From NCBI GenBank assembly GCA_025917655.1, contig CP084619.1:4631001-4695000 (forward strand): a stretch of 64,000 bases of DNA. The letters run 5' to 3'. Both the position numbers and the translations under genes were made by a program. Of this stretch, positions 47,301-57,760 are shown in pieces. The notes beneath the pieces are model-generated. The model saw only the letters and a program-made list of their open reading frames with translations, had not been told where the DNA came from and did no database searches. Position 1 is the stretch's first letter. Each line of letters opens with the position of its first letter. This stretch comes from Chlorella sorokiniana. Taxonomy: Eukaryota; Chlorophyta; Trebouxiophyceae; Chlorellales; Chlorellaceae.

Positions 47301-50300
47301 TTCCCCGCACACTTGCTGGCGGCCTCACTGAGCGCATGGCGGCTTGGCATGTAGGAGCGCCATAGCTGGCGCTGGCCCTGCGTCATACACCCCCTCTTCC
47401 CCGTCCGTCGCTCTCTGCAGGCTCAACGAGATAGCCCTGGAGCTGGAGGCGCGGCTGCTCTACGGCTCTGCCGAGGACATGGACTGCAGTGCGTTCTTGC
47501 TGCTTGTTGTTTCCACTGCACCGCCCGCATGCCTGGCGCCTGCTGTGGTCCCTCAGCAGCTTCTTGGCATTCCTGCTGACCGGGCCCTTGCCTTCTCCTC
47601 GTCCTCTTTCTGGCATCTCTTCCTTCTCTTTTCCCATTCTTGTCCTCCGCCTGGTACTCATCTCTGCTCTGTGCATTACCCCCCTCCAGATGTGGACGAA
47701 GTGCTCATCTGTGCTGAGGATGTGTCGCTCTTTCTGGAGAGGCTAGTGCAGCGGGTGCGGTGCGGGGGCTCCGTGCGATGGCTTTGCTGGCTGTTATGAT
47801 TGTGGCAGGCTAGGGCAGGACTGTGACAGCCTGGGAAGCGACCCCTGCAGTGGGCCGGCGGGGATGGTGCGTAATTGCTGACAACAGGGGCTCATCGCGG
47901 CCTCTCGGTGTGTGTGTGTGTGTGTGTGGGGGCGCGCTCCCTGGGGAGGGCGCGGGCGAAACGGAACAGCGATGCCTCCTCACCTTGACAGCCCGGCACC
48001 CGGCACCCACAGAACGCGCGGCTGGCGCGCCACGGCGAGAAGCCCTCCCGCCCTCTTGTGCTGACCACCAAGGACCGCGCAGGTGGGTGGGGGTGTGCTG
48101 GCAGGGACTGCTTGGCGGCAGCCTGTCCTCTTAACCGGGTGGCTGCGCCGGTGCCCTGGCAGGCGCTGCGCTCAAGGCCCCGCTGGGCCTCGACTTGCTG
48201 CTGCCGCCCTTCCGGCGGCCCCCTGCCACTCCCGCTTTCCCATCCGCCCACCGACTCACAACCACACGTTTTCAACACACACATGCATGCAGACGTGTTG
48301 CTGAGCCTGACGGCGGCGCACGTGACGGGCACGGGCCCCCACGTTGCCGGCATCATACTGACGGACGCTGAGCGCGGCGTGGGGTGAGCGCCGCCCCTAC
48401 GGATCGCCTGCGCTGCTGCTGCCTGTGTCGCTGCCGCCCTCCCTGCTCTTGGCCGGCATCGGGGTGCGCTGCAGCCAAGCGGCTCCCAGCACGGGCCGGG
48501 TCGGCTGCCAGCAGGCGGCACCGGGTGCGATGTCGGTTGGTCGACTTGGGGTCACGGTGGGTGGTCCCTCCACTCCCTGGTTGCAGCTCCGCCACGGATC
48601 GCATCCTGATGCATTACTCAGGTGGGTCTGCAGCTGGCTGGCTGGCTGGCTGGTTGGCTGGCTGGCTGGTGTTTGCTGCGGGTGATGGCGCTTCGCAGCA
48701 GAGAATGGAGGCCGCTTTTGTCGCTGTGCACCGTATGCCCCTCCTCCGTCCAGCATCCCCGGCTTTGGCCCTAAGGCGCGCTGGGCTTCGGCCTGCTGCC
48801 CCGCCACATCCCTGGTGCTTCCGGCGCCGCGGCACCTCCCTGGCTGGCCTTGCGGGTGTGCCAGAGCCGGCTTCTCACCTTGCCTGAGCCCACGCCCTCA
48901 CCTGCCGCAGACCAGCTGGTCCCTGTCATTGAGACTCCCACCGGCCTGTTTGAAAGCGCACGAGTGATCTCCTCGGTGTGTGCGGCATTTGCGCGCCCTG
49001 CCCCACCTGCCGCCTTCTGCCTTGCCTGCCGCGCGTGCTCCCCGCCCCTGGCCCCCTGCCTCTACTTCGCGGCGCCGCCCGAACTGCCACATGGATTCTC
49101 CCCTCCCCCTTGTCTGTGCTCCATCTATCTTTTGGAACACACACCCTCCCCCGACGATTTACGTCCCTTGTACTTCTTCCATATATTGGTCTGTGTGTGC
49201 TTGCAGGTCAACCCCGGCATCCTGCCGGAGTCGCACTCAAGATCAAGCACGCCCAGGACCTGTTCTCGCAGTATGTGGACGCAAACGTGATTGCCAGCCA
49301 GCTGGCCCTGCCCAAACAGGTGGGTGCCCCCCCCCCCCAGCGGCCGACAGGCGGCATGGCGGTGCGCAGGCAATGCGGCGGCGGCGCGGGGCATTGCATG
49401 GCCGATGCTGCTGCGCCATTCTCATGTGTCGGCAGCTTGCTGCCTGCAGCCTCCAGCCTAGCTTGCGTTGGCTAGTGCTGGCTCCCACCCCACCTTGACC
49501 CTCCCCCTCAACATCTTCAAAGCTGCCGCGTTTTGCGTACTCTTCCTGTTCGTCTGAACCTGAACAGCTCTCAGCAGTTCTTCTCTCTCCTGCGGCCGCA
49601 GGCCAAGATGACCCCAAGGCCTTCATCCACAAGATCCACGAGATCTGCTGCGCCGACCTGCAGCACGTGGTGCTGCCTGAGGTACGACCGCGCTGTACCG
49701 CCTTGTACTGCACTTTTCATTCCTGACCCACCTCCACCTGCACCTTGTCACCACCACATCCGCGCGCACTCAACACATAACACGATCGCCGCCTCACCAC
49801 CACCGCCGCCGCCGCCGCCGCCCCGGTTGAGCGCAGTCGTCCGACCGCCGGGTGCTGGCTGCCGCCGCGGAGATCGTGAAGAAGGGTCTGGCGCGCATCA
49901 CTCTGCTGGGCAAGCCGGAGGAGGTGAGGGGGCACTGCCGCCGGGTGGCTGGCGGCAGGCGCAGGTGTGGAGTTGCTGGGGGGCCGCGAGGCGCCTGTGC
50001 TGCTCTGCTGGCAGGCAGCTGCTGCTCTGCTGTCCCACAGGGCTTCACCGCACTCTGCGCTCCCAGCTGTGCAGCCCTCAGCTCCATACCTAATCAGCAC
50101 TTTGCTGCGGGCCCATCGATCCCGCAGGTACGGGCCAGCGCTGAGAAGTACAACGTGGACATCACCGGCTGCGACGTGCTGGATTTCCTGGTGGGCAGGC
50201 GGTACCGCCGCCGTACTGCTGCCGCCCCGCACCCCCAGCCGGCAGGCCGGCCGACAGTCAGCGTCAGGGCGACGGGCGAGGCTGCCCCGCAGCACCAAAG

Positions 50301-53300
50301 GGCCACTCCCCCTCTGTTGCTGCCGCTGCTCTTTACGCTTCGCCTTGCTGCTGGGCCGTGGGCCTTGGCTCGAAGCCCCATCGGCGGACTCGCCACACCG
50401 CGGCCTTCCACGCCTGGCCGCCGTCGCCGCCGCCACAAGCGGCCCCACTCTCCCCGCCCTCCCACCCTTCAAACCCCACCCCCACCTAACCCACCCCTAC
50501 CCCACCTAACCATCCACCCACGTACGCCTCCCGCCCTCCCACCCCACCCGTCCCCTCCCACACACCGAGTCCCTGCCCTCCCATCCCACCCGCCTCCTTT
50601 CACACACCGAGTCCCTGCCCTCCCACCCCACCCGCCTCCTTTCACACACCGAGTCCCTGCCCTCCCACCCCACCCGCCTCCTTTCACACACCGAGTCCCT
50701 GCCCTCCCACCCCACCCGCCTCCTTTCACACACCGAGTCCCTGCCCTCCCATCCCACCCGCCTCCTTTCACACACCGAGTCCCTGCCCTCCCACCCCACC
50801 CGCCACCTTTCACACACCGAGTCCCTGCCCTCCCATCCCACCCGCCTCCTTTCACACACCGAGTCCCTGCCCTCCCACCCCACCCGCCTCCTTTCACACA
50901 CCGAGTCCCTGCCCTCCCATTCTACCCGCCACCTCCCACACACCGAGTCCCTGCCCTCCCATCCCACCCGCCTCCTTTCACACACCGAGTCCCTGCCCTC
51001 CCACCCCACCCGTCCCCTCCCACACACCGAGTCCCTGCCCTCCCATCCCACCCGCCTCCTTTCACACACCGAGTCCCTGCCCTCCCATTCTACCCGCCAC
51101 CTCCCACACACCGAGTCCCTGCCCTCCCATCCCACCCGCCTCCTTTCACACATTGAGTCCCTGCCCTCCCATCCCACCCGCCTCCTTTCACACACCGAGT
51201 CCCTGCCCTCCCATTCTACCCGCCACCTCCCACACACCGAGTCCCTGCCCTCCCATCCCACCCGCCTCCTTTCACACATTGAGTCCCTGCCCTCCCATTC
51301 TACCCGCCACCTCGCACACACACACCACCTCCCTGCTGCCCCCGCAGGACGCCTCCTCCCCACTGGTGGAGCGCTACGCAGCGGAGCTGGTGGAGGCGCG
51401 CAGGGCGAAGCAGCTGACACGGGAGGGCGCGCTGGACATGCTGGGCGACCTCAACATGTTTGGTGCGGCAGGGGGCGTGTTTTGTCCGCGCCGTGCTTTC
51501 AATTGCTTGCACATGCACCTTTGCTGGCGGCTGGCTTCGCCCCGTGTGGTGGGCGGCTGGGCAGGCAGCTTGCGGTCGCTGCAGGCGGGCCCGGCGGGCC
51601 GGGTGCCCCCCGCCTTTCCCCACCTTCCCACCCGCTTTGCGTCGCAAACCATGCCCCGGCACGCCTCTCCGCCCCCCGCCGCCTCTCTGCTCACCGCCCG
51701 CAGGCACCATGATGGTTCGCTGCGGCGATGCCGACGGCATGGTCTCAGGAGCCATGTGCACCACTGCCAACACCATCCGCCCCGCGCTGCAGGTGGGCCG
51801 TGTGGGTGGGCGTTTGTGAGTGGGCAGTGTGTGTGTGTATGTGTGTGTGTGTTTTGAGTGGGAGGGCTGTGTGTGTGGTGTTTGTGGGCGTGTGGAGTGG
51901 GGTTGTGGGGCAGAGAGAGCGTGCAGCGGCGAACTCACCCCGCCGCTGCTTGCCGCCACCCAGTTGGCGCTGCGCTGCCTGGCCGCTGCCGCAGGTGCTC
52001 AAGACGCCGCAAAAGACGCTGGTGTCCTCCATCTTCTTCATGTGCCTGCCCGACAAGGTGTAAGGGGGGCTCTGGGGCTCAGGAGCGCATGTCTGTGTTT
52101 GCTTGTTTGTTTCTGGGAGGGGGCACACGGCGGCGGCGGGCTCGGCACAGGGCACTGCGCTTTGTGCACCGGTGGCAGCATGCTGTGCCCTCCCTTCCCT
52201 TAGCCCCTCAGTTGGCATCGCCAAGGCAGCTCCAGAGGCTCATGAGCCGAAGCAACAAGCCGCTGGCGCCCTATGTGTGCCCGCTGAGCCAGCCCTGCTC
52301 CCCTCGGGCACCCATGTTGTACCGCACGTTGTACCGCCCTCTGTACCGCAGGTGCTGGTGTACGGTGACTGCGCCGTCAACGTAGAGCCCAGCCCCCTGG
52401 AACTGGCGCAGGTGGGTGGCGGCGGGTTGTGGGAGCATGTGCGGGTGGTGTGTGCGGGTGGGGGCGGGACGGGGCTGCGCATATCCGCAAAGGGGGAGGG
52501 GGTGGGAGGTGATACTGCGAGCATGGGGGCAGGGTATGCAGGGTGGGGTGCCAGCGGCACGCTAGTCCACTTTGCAGGCTGCCGAGCCCAAGGCGGCAGT
52601 GGCTCCGTGCGTTTGCCTTCAGTACCTCTTGTCCAGCCCTCCCCTGCACACACACACACACACACACACATCCCCCTTTCTCCCCTCCAAACACCTCTGC
52701 CCCCCCCCCCCCCCACCCCCACCCCCTTTTCCCCCAAAACAAACACCTCTACCCCCCCACCCCTCCCCCCCCACACACAGATCGCCACTGTCTCCGCCGA
52801 CACCGCCACCGCCTTTGGCATCACCCCCGCGTGGCCATGCTCAGCTACTCCACCGGTACCTCCGGCTTCGGCCCGCAGGTGGGGCTGCCTGGCAGTACCG
52901 CTGTACCGCCACCTCCGCCCCGCCTGCCCCCGCTGCCCTGCCCGCCTGTGTGTTGCCGCTGTGTGGATGTTGCGCCGCTGGAGCGCTGTCGCATAGGGGG
53001 AGCCGTTGCATGGGGTGGGGGTGCCGCTCCTCGTGCTGGCGCTCCTCCCTTTATTGCCAGCGGAAGGGTCCACCTGTCGCCGGCTCAGCCATGCCGCTGA
53101 TGTATCCACTCCTGCTTCCTTCCCTCAATCAACCCTGCCTTGCCAGGTGGATAAGGTGAAGGAGGCCACCGCGCTGGTCAAGGCCGCCCGCCCCGACCTC
53201 TTTGTGGAGGGTGCGTCGCCCGCCAGCCTCTTTCCCAGGCTGGAACCTTACGCCTGTGACACAGTCCTGCCGCCGCCCATCTGCTGCTTGAGGCGTGTTT

Positions 53301-54758
53301 TGGGGGGGGCCCTTCCATCCTGCTCCTCCGTGTTGCCATATGTTTCGTTCTGGCAGAAGCTCTGGCCCGACTCCCCTCGCCACGTTTCTTTCATCTTGGT
53401 GCTGGCGCTACGCTCCCATCCACCCGCCCCCACCGCCCACCCCCGACAGGCCCCACTCACGCACCTTTGCCGCCGCCCGTCCCCTGTGTACCGCTCCGTA
53501 CCGCAGGCCCCATCCAGTACGACGCCGCCGTAGACCCGGTCATCGCGGCGCAGAAGATCAAGGGGAGAGCGAGGTGGCGGGGCGGGCCACCGTCTGCATC
53601 TTCCCGACCTCAACACCGGCAACAACACGTACAAGGCGCGCGTTGCTGCTGTGCTCAGCAATCCTTGCATTTGCAACTGTTTTTGCTTGTGCGTGTTGCA
53701 AACGTTGCTGCCGGTGGGGCGTGTGGAGTGACTGACGGGCGGGGGGGGCGCGGGGCGCGGTCGTGTGTACATGTGGTGGCTCTCGTGTGTGTGTGGGGGT
53801 CACGCGGCTGCCCTCCAGCATGGCTGTGGGGCCCACGAGGAGCCTGAGTGTGGAATGGCTTTGAAGGGCGCGTTTGGAGATGTCTTCTATGTCCCCTCTG
53901 CGCCGCCCACCGGCCGCCTCCGGCCCCTCCCTCCATCCCGCAGGCAGTGCAGCAGTCCACCGGCGCCATCGCCATAGGGCCCCTCATGCAGGTGCGCTCT
54001 GGCTTTGGCTGGTTGCCAGCCGGCTGGTGGAGTTGCCGTGTACTTTATGTAGAGCATTCTGAAGCAGCGTGCGCATGTGGGAGGATGGGCAATGGGGGGC
54101 TGCGAGGCCTAGCGTTGGCGCAGTTGGCTGCCCGGCTTTTGTCGGCTGGGCCAAGCCCTGGCACCCCAGCCGCCTCTGGCCTCCCCGCCGCCACACACGG
54201 GCTGCCCCCTGCTCGAGCCACGCCTCCCCTTCTGGCGATTCCCGCGCCCCTTGGGTGAATCCCAGCTGTGAGAGTGATCGATGGCTGGGCCAGTAACGTG
54301 CCTGCTGTGCCTGCTGTGCCTGCTGTGCCTCAGGGCCTGGCCAAGCCAGTCAACGACCTGTCCCGCGGCTGCACCGTCGCCGACATCATCAACACCGTTG
54401 CATGTGAGCCGCCCGGCGACGCTTCACACACCTCGCCTCGCCTCGCTTTGCGCCCCCTGCACTTGCGAGCGGGAGAGGATGCTGGCGGCGCTTTGCTGCT
54501 GCGGTCTGCAGCGGTCTGCGCCCCCTGCCCCTCCCTGGAATCCATCTGGCTGGCAGCTGCCCGGCATGGCGGCGCGGCGCCTGCTGCTGTGCACCCTACG
54601 CTGCTGCCGGTCAGCATCCCGTTTCGTTCCTGCTTCCCTGCTTCCCCGTCTCTCAACGTCCTGCCCCTGCTCGCTCCCCTGCAGGCACAGCGGTGCAGGC
54701 CATCGGAGCCAAGCGGCAGCCGGCGACGCAGCGCGACGATGCGGCGGCGGCGGCGTAG
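44368..54758 (+). CDS. PTA: Phosphate acetyltransferase (phosphotransacetylase)
   Basis: PTA converts acetyl-CoA and phosphate to acetyl phosphate. Thirty exons: 44368-44417, 44655-44844, 44971-45065, 45339-45408, 45704-45745, 46049-46111, 46323-46394, 46596-46689, 46843-46904, 47177-47252, 47421-47488, 47690-47754, 48013-48082, 48293-48383, 48587-48621, 48911-48975, 49207-49319, 49602-49681, 49837-49923, 50128-50190, 51348-51462, 51704-51792, 51995-52057, 52352-52411, 52781-52878, 53147-53210, 53507-53635, 53944-53991, 54334-54403, 54685-54758; about 788 residues, the long form with N-terminal and DRTGG-like parts. Start MRRLRWAACQLLKA is Arg-rich, a likely organelle presequence; an alternative ATG lies at 44492. 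Catalytic-domain motifs: GDADGMVSGAMCTTANTIRP, LSYSTGTSGFGPQ, AVQQSTGAIAIGPLMQG, KPVNDLSRG. Intron 27 has a GC donor. Six one-base losses: near 47206, 49231, 49605, 52824-52828, 53562-53565, 53613. Confidence 0.95.
45424..45535. repeat. 38-bp tandem repeat, about three copies, in PTA intron 4
   Basis: CCTCGCCGGGTGGACGCGGG plus CTGCTGGGAGGGCGGCTG is repeated exactly once at a 38-bp step. A diverged third copy follows. Confidence 0.8.
48630..48672. repeat. (GGCT)n run in PTA intron 15
   Basis: About ten GGCT units with one GGTT variant follow shortly after the donor at 48622. Confidence 0.8.
50530..51320. repeat. Minisatellite: 42-bp unit, about 19 tandem copies
   Basis: The unit runs CCCTGCCCTCCCATCCCACC then CGCCTCCTTTCACACACCGAGT, with a constant 42-bp step (for example CCGAGT at 50565, 50607 and 50649). 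It fills most of PTA intron 20 (50191-51347). Variable positions define sub-types (CACC/CATC/CATT, CCTCCTTT/CCACCTCC/TCCCCTCC, ACCGAGT/ATTGAGT), and the last units repeat as a block of three. Since 42 is a multiple of three, frames stay open on both strands across it; these are not genes. The strand is strongly C-rich. Confidence 0.95.
52650..52770. repeat. (CA)n and poly-C tracts in PTA intron 24
   Basis: A (CA)n run (about 52650-52670) is followed by long C runs, including one near 52705, up to the acceptor at 52780. This is an extreme pyrimidine/A-rich 3' intron end. Confidence 0.7.
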
Positions 54759-55777
54759 GCCCCCAATGGGCCGCCCCCCCCTGGCAGCCGCGTCTGGCGG
54801 GGAGGCCTGACGGGGCTTCCCGCCTCGCCATCTGCTGGAACCCCCTCGGCTGAGTCGCCAGCGTCTCGCCGCTGCACAGCAGCATGCTGTGCCAGCCGGA
54901 CGCACATCGGAATCAACTCCTGCTCCTCCTTGCAGCACCCCCGCGCATCGCGCGCAAACCCTTGACATATACCCGGCTGTCCCGCTTGCCAATCGGCCAC
55001 GTCGGCCACCATTTCGTTGCGCCTGCCTTCCCTTGCCCTTGCCCCGGTTTGCTCGCTGCCGCCCCGCGCCCCCCGCCGACTGCAGAGCTGTTGGCGCCAC
55101 TTTGTTGGGTGGGCGCCCATTCCCTGCTAACCCCTGCTACCTATTCCCTCGACTGCATGCTTGCCTTTGAAACTTGCTGCGGGATGCATTTCATGTCATC
55201 CCATGTGCCACCGCTGTGAAGTTTAGCAGCTGCTCCACCTCAGCTCCATCCGAGGCAGCGGCTTCCCACCTCCCATGGGCAGTGTTTCCCAGCGTCTGCC
55301 TCCGCCATCTCATGCACCTGCCTGACCGCACTGTGCACGTCTGGCAGGGAAGCACGCAGGCGGTAGTAGGGAGTTGAAAGGTGCTGCACACGTGCCGGTC
55401 GGGGCAGCGGGGGAATCCTGTCCGCAGCTATTTTGCTGACCCTCATTGAGCACTGTCCGTTTATCGTCTTTGTTCCTACCAGGCGCATCCACAATGCTGG
55501 AGTTCTCCGCCCGGCTGCCCCCGGTGGGGAAGGGGCCCATACACCCTGAGCCCCAGGGCCGAAACCATCGCCACAAGCCCGCCCCGCGCCATTCTTAAGC
55601 GTAACAAGGGGCGTCCAGGCGCCGTGCGGGGGCATGGAGCGCTAGGAGCAGCACCATCGAACGAGCGGCGGCGGCACCGCCTTCAGCGGCGCAAGCCGCA
55701 GCTGTCCAGTTCACCTTGCCACATGCAGCGGTTCCAGCCCTGACCTGTGAGTTCCAAGCCCTTCGTCGAAGTGGAAA
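54759..55777. other. Intergenic region after PTA
   Basis: 1.02 kb between PTA and the membrane-protein gene on the same strand. An upstream exon of the membrane protein may be hidden here (a donor-like GTGAGT lies at 55746-55751), but I cannot define one. No RNA gene is seen. Confidence 0.35.
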
Positions 55778-57114
55778 ATGCGGTTCACTAGTGATGCAAC
55801 CGAGCGGCGCTTTCGGGCCACGTTCAACGCCGCCGCTGCCGCCTCCGACGTGCGCTACGCTGTGTGCCTCGCCGGCCTGTCCATCATCGGTGCGTAAGCC
55901 CTGCACTGAATGCTCCAAGTATGATTAATCAAGCGATAAATGCACGGTCCAACGGTAGACTGGAAGAAGGCGGCCTTGGGTGCGTGCCCCCTATTGCAGG
56001 TGCTGCTCAGGCCTGGCCCCGCCACGCTGCCGCCCACGCCGCCAGAGCGCTGCTGCTGCTGGCGCTGGCGCTCGCGGCGCGGCGGCGGCCAGCGGCCTAC
56101 GTGCGCTGGAGGCAGGGAGCTGTGCTGGCCATCAAGGCGCTCCTGGCAGCGGAGGACCTCCTGCAAGCGCTCCCTGCGCCCGGGTGCGGCGGCGGCAGCA
56201 GCGCCGCCGAGCCGCAGGTGGAGGCATGCGCCGCCGACGCCCCCTCGCAGCTCCGGGCTGTCCTGGACCCCTGTTGGTGCATGGCACCTGCCTCGCGCTG
56301 CCCGCGCGCTTGCTGATGCATGGTCTAGGTGAGGCTTGGCAGGCTCAACCCTCCCAGCAATCGAGTGGGCCCACGTCATGAAGAAACCGCTGCGGGGCCG
56401 CCCCCGTCCCCCTCACCCCCCCCAAAAAGGAGGCCTGCACGTTTGGGGCCTGCGCCGCTGCCTCGCTCCAGCTTTCACCCACCCTGTGCCCCCTCCCCTC
56501 CCCCCATACCCAGGCCTCCGCAGCCTGGCCCTGCCCCACATCTTCAGCCAAGCCGCCCTCACCGCCGCCGCCTTCCCCCTGGCACGCCGCGCCTGCCGCT
56601 GCGGCCTGGCACCTTCGCTGCGGCAGCAGCTGGCAGCAGGCTCGCCGGGCCCCCTGCTGCGCCTCGTCCCCGGCCTGGCAGCCTGGGTAGGGACAGAGGA
56701 GCCGCGGCTGGCTTGCCAGGGCTACCTGCTGACTCTGCTGGTGGGCTGCTCTGCTTGCAAGCTGCTCTGCTGCTGTGGATGCTTGCGCTTCCGCTTCAGC
56801 AGCACCGGCATTCCCTCAGAGTGCTGCTAGTACCAGTACTGGTGCTGCGCTCCCCTTTCGCTGGCGGGCATAACGGTTGCTGCTCTGCCGTGCAGGGCGT
56901 GCTGGGGTTTGGGGCAACCACGGCAGCTTGCTTGGCCCTGGAGTGGCGCGCACGGCGGCGCTTCGCTGCCAGCGAGGCCGCTGCGCTGCGACGGCGCCGG
57001 CCTGCAGACCTCGAGTTGGCGCAGCTGGTGGCGCCGCTATGCGTGCTGCCCCTGCTGCTGCTCAGGCTCGCCGCCTGCATGCAGCTGCAGCAGGGCACGG
57101 ACAGCATATCATAG
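55778..57114 (+). CDS. Multi-span membrane protein of unknown function
   Basis: Four exons (55778-55889, 56000-56328, 56514-56740, 56896-57114) give about 295 residues. Hydrophobic segments recur: YAVCLAGLSIIGA, ALLLLALALAA, VHGTCLALPARLLMHGL, SLALPHIFSQAALTAAAF, QGYLLTLL and PLCVLPLLLLRLAACMQL. This suggests four to six helices, with Arg-rich loops (EWRARRRFAASEAAALRRRR) facing the cytosol. I recognise no family. The start MRFTSDATERRFRATFN resembles a cytosolic N-terminal tail; an earlier exon is possible. One base seems lost in the C run 56268-56271, which otherwise leads to an early stop. Confidence 0.55.
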
Positions 57115-57760
57115 CGCGCCCACGTCAGCACGGCAGCGCTGCTTGGACAGGAAGCACGGGCAGGGCAGGCGACATTTTTGCTTGCGATGCCGCTGACTCA
57201 CGTTGCACCGACACTGAACCCCCTCCGCTACAAGCAAAGTTTTACATGCAGCCGATCACAAAGAGGAAAGCAGGCAGAATGCGCCCTCGGCTGTCGGGAG
57301 GGACCCCTCCCCCGCCTGCTGCAATGTGTCAGGCAGGGGCAGCAAAAAGCGACGGTGGCACTGGAGGAATTGCGATGTGGGTGAATGGACAGATCCAGGA
57401 TTCATGGACAGATCAGGGGGTTCGCAAAAAGGGAAAAAGTATACAGTGGGATCTCTAGAAACTTGCCCCAGCTAGTGTTTGGTTTGAAGCCCGCTGGCTG
57501 CCGGTTCCTGCCAGCGCTGGCTGGCCGCGCCCGTCAGCGGCCCTCTGCGTCCGCCTGCACGCCAGCCAATCGCCCGTCCCTCCACAGCTGCTGCTGGCAG
57601 CAGGCTGTACAGTGCTCCGGCGCAGCGGCGGCCATATGACGCAGCCCGTCCCTCCACAGCTGCTGCTGGCAGCTGGTTGTCTAATGCTCCGGCGCAGCGG
57701 CGGCCAGATGAAGCAGGCGCAACTGCGTGCAGCAGGCGCACCGAGGCCCGCCGTGTGCCA
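57115..57760. other. Convergent intergenic region, membrane protein / p25-alpha gene
   Basis: 646 bp between two 3' ends. It holds the 72-bp tandem duplication listed separately. A minus-strand TGTAA at about 57243-57247 could end the p25-alpha transcript. No gene is seen. Confidence 0.4.
57573..57717. repeat. 72-bp imperfect tandem duplication
   Basis: CCCGTCCCTCCACAGCTGCT starts both copies (57573 and 57645), and both end with TGCTCCGGCGCAGCGGCGGC plus a short tail. The copies differ at several bases in the middle. Confidence 0.85.

Noticed and set aside
50530-51320. CRISPR-like look of many short direct repeats
   Set aside because: Units are contiguous with no unique spacers, diverge like a minisatellite, and lie in a eukaryotic intron.
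49852-51420. Long open frames on both strands (over 300 and 400 codons) reading Pro/His/Arg repeats
   Set aside because: They arise from the 42-bp minisatellite, whose period is a multiple of three, and overlap PTA exons 19-21. Composition is repetitive and there is no start or splice support.
44368-54758. Programmed ribosomal frameshifting as the cause of the frame breaks
   Set aside because: The breaks lack a common slippery sequence, are spread over many genes, and many fall in plain G or C runs. Sequencing error is simpler.
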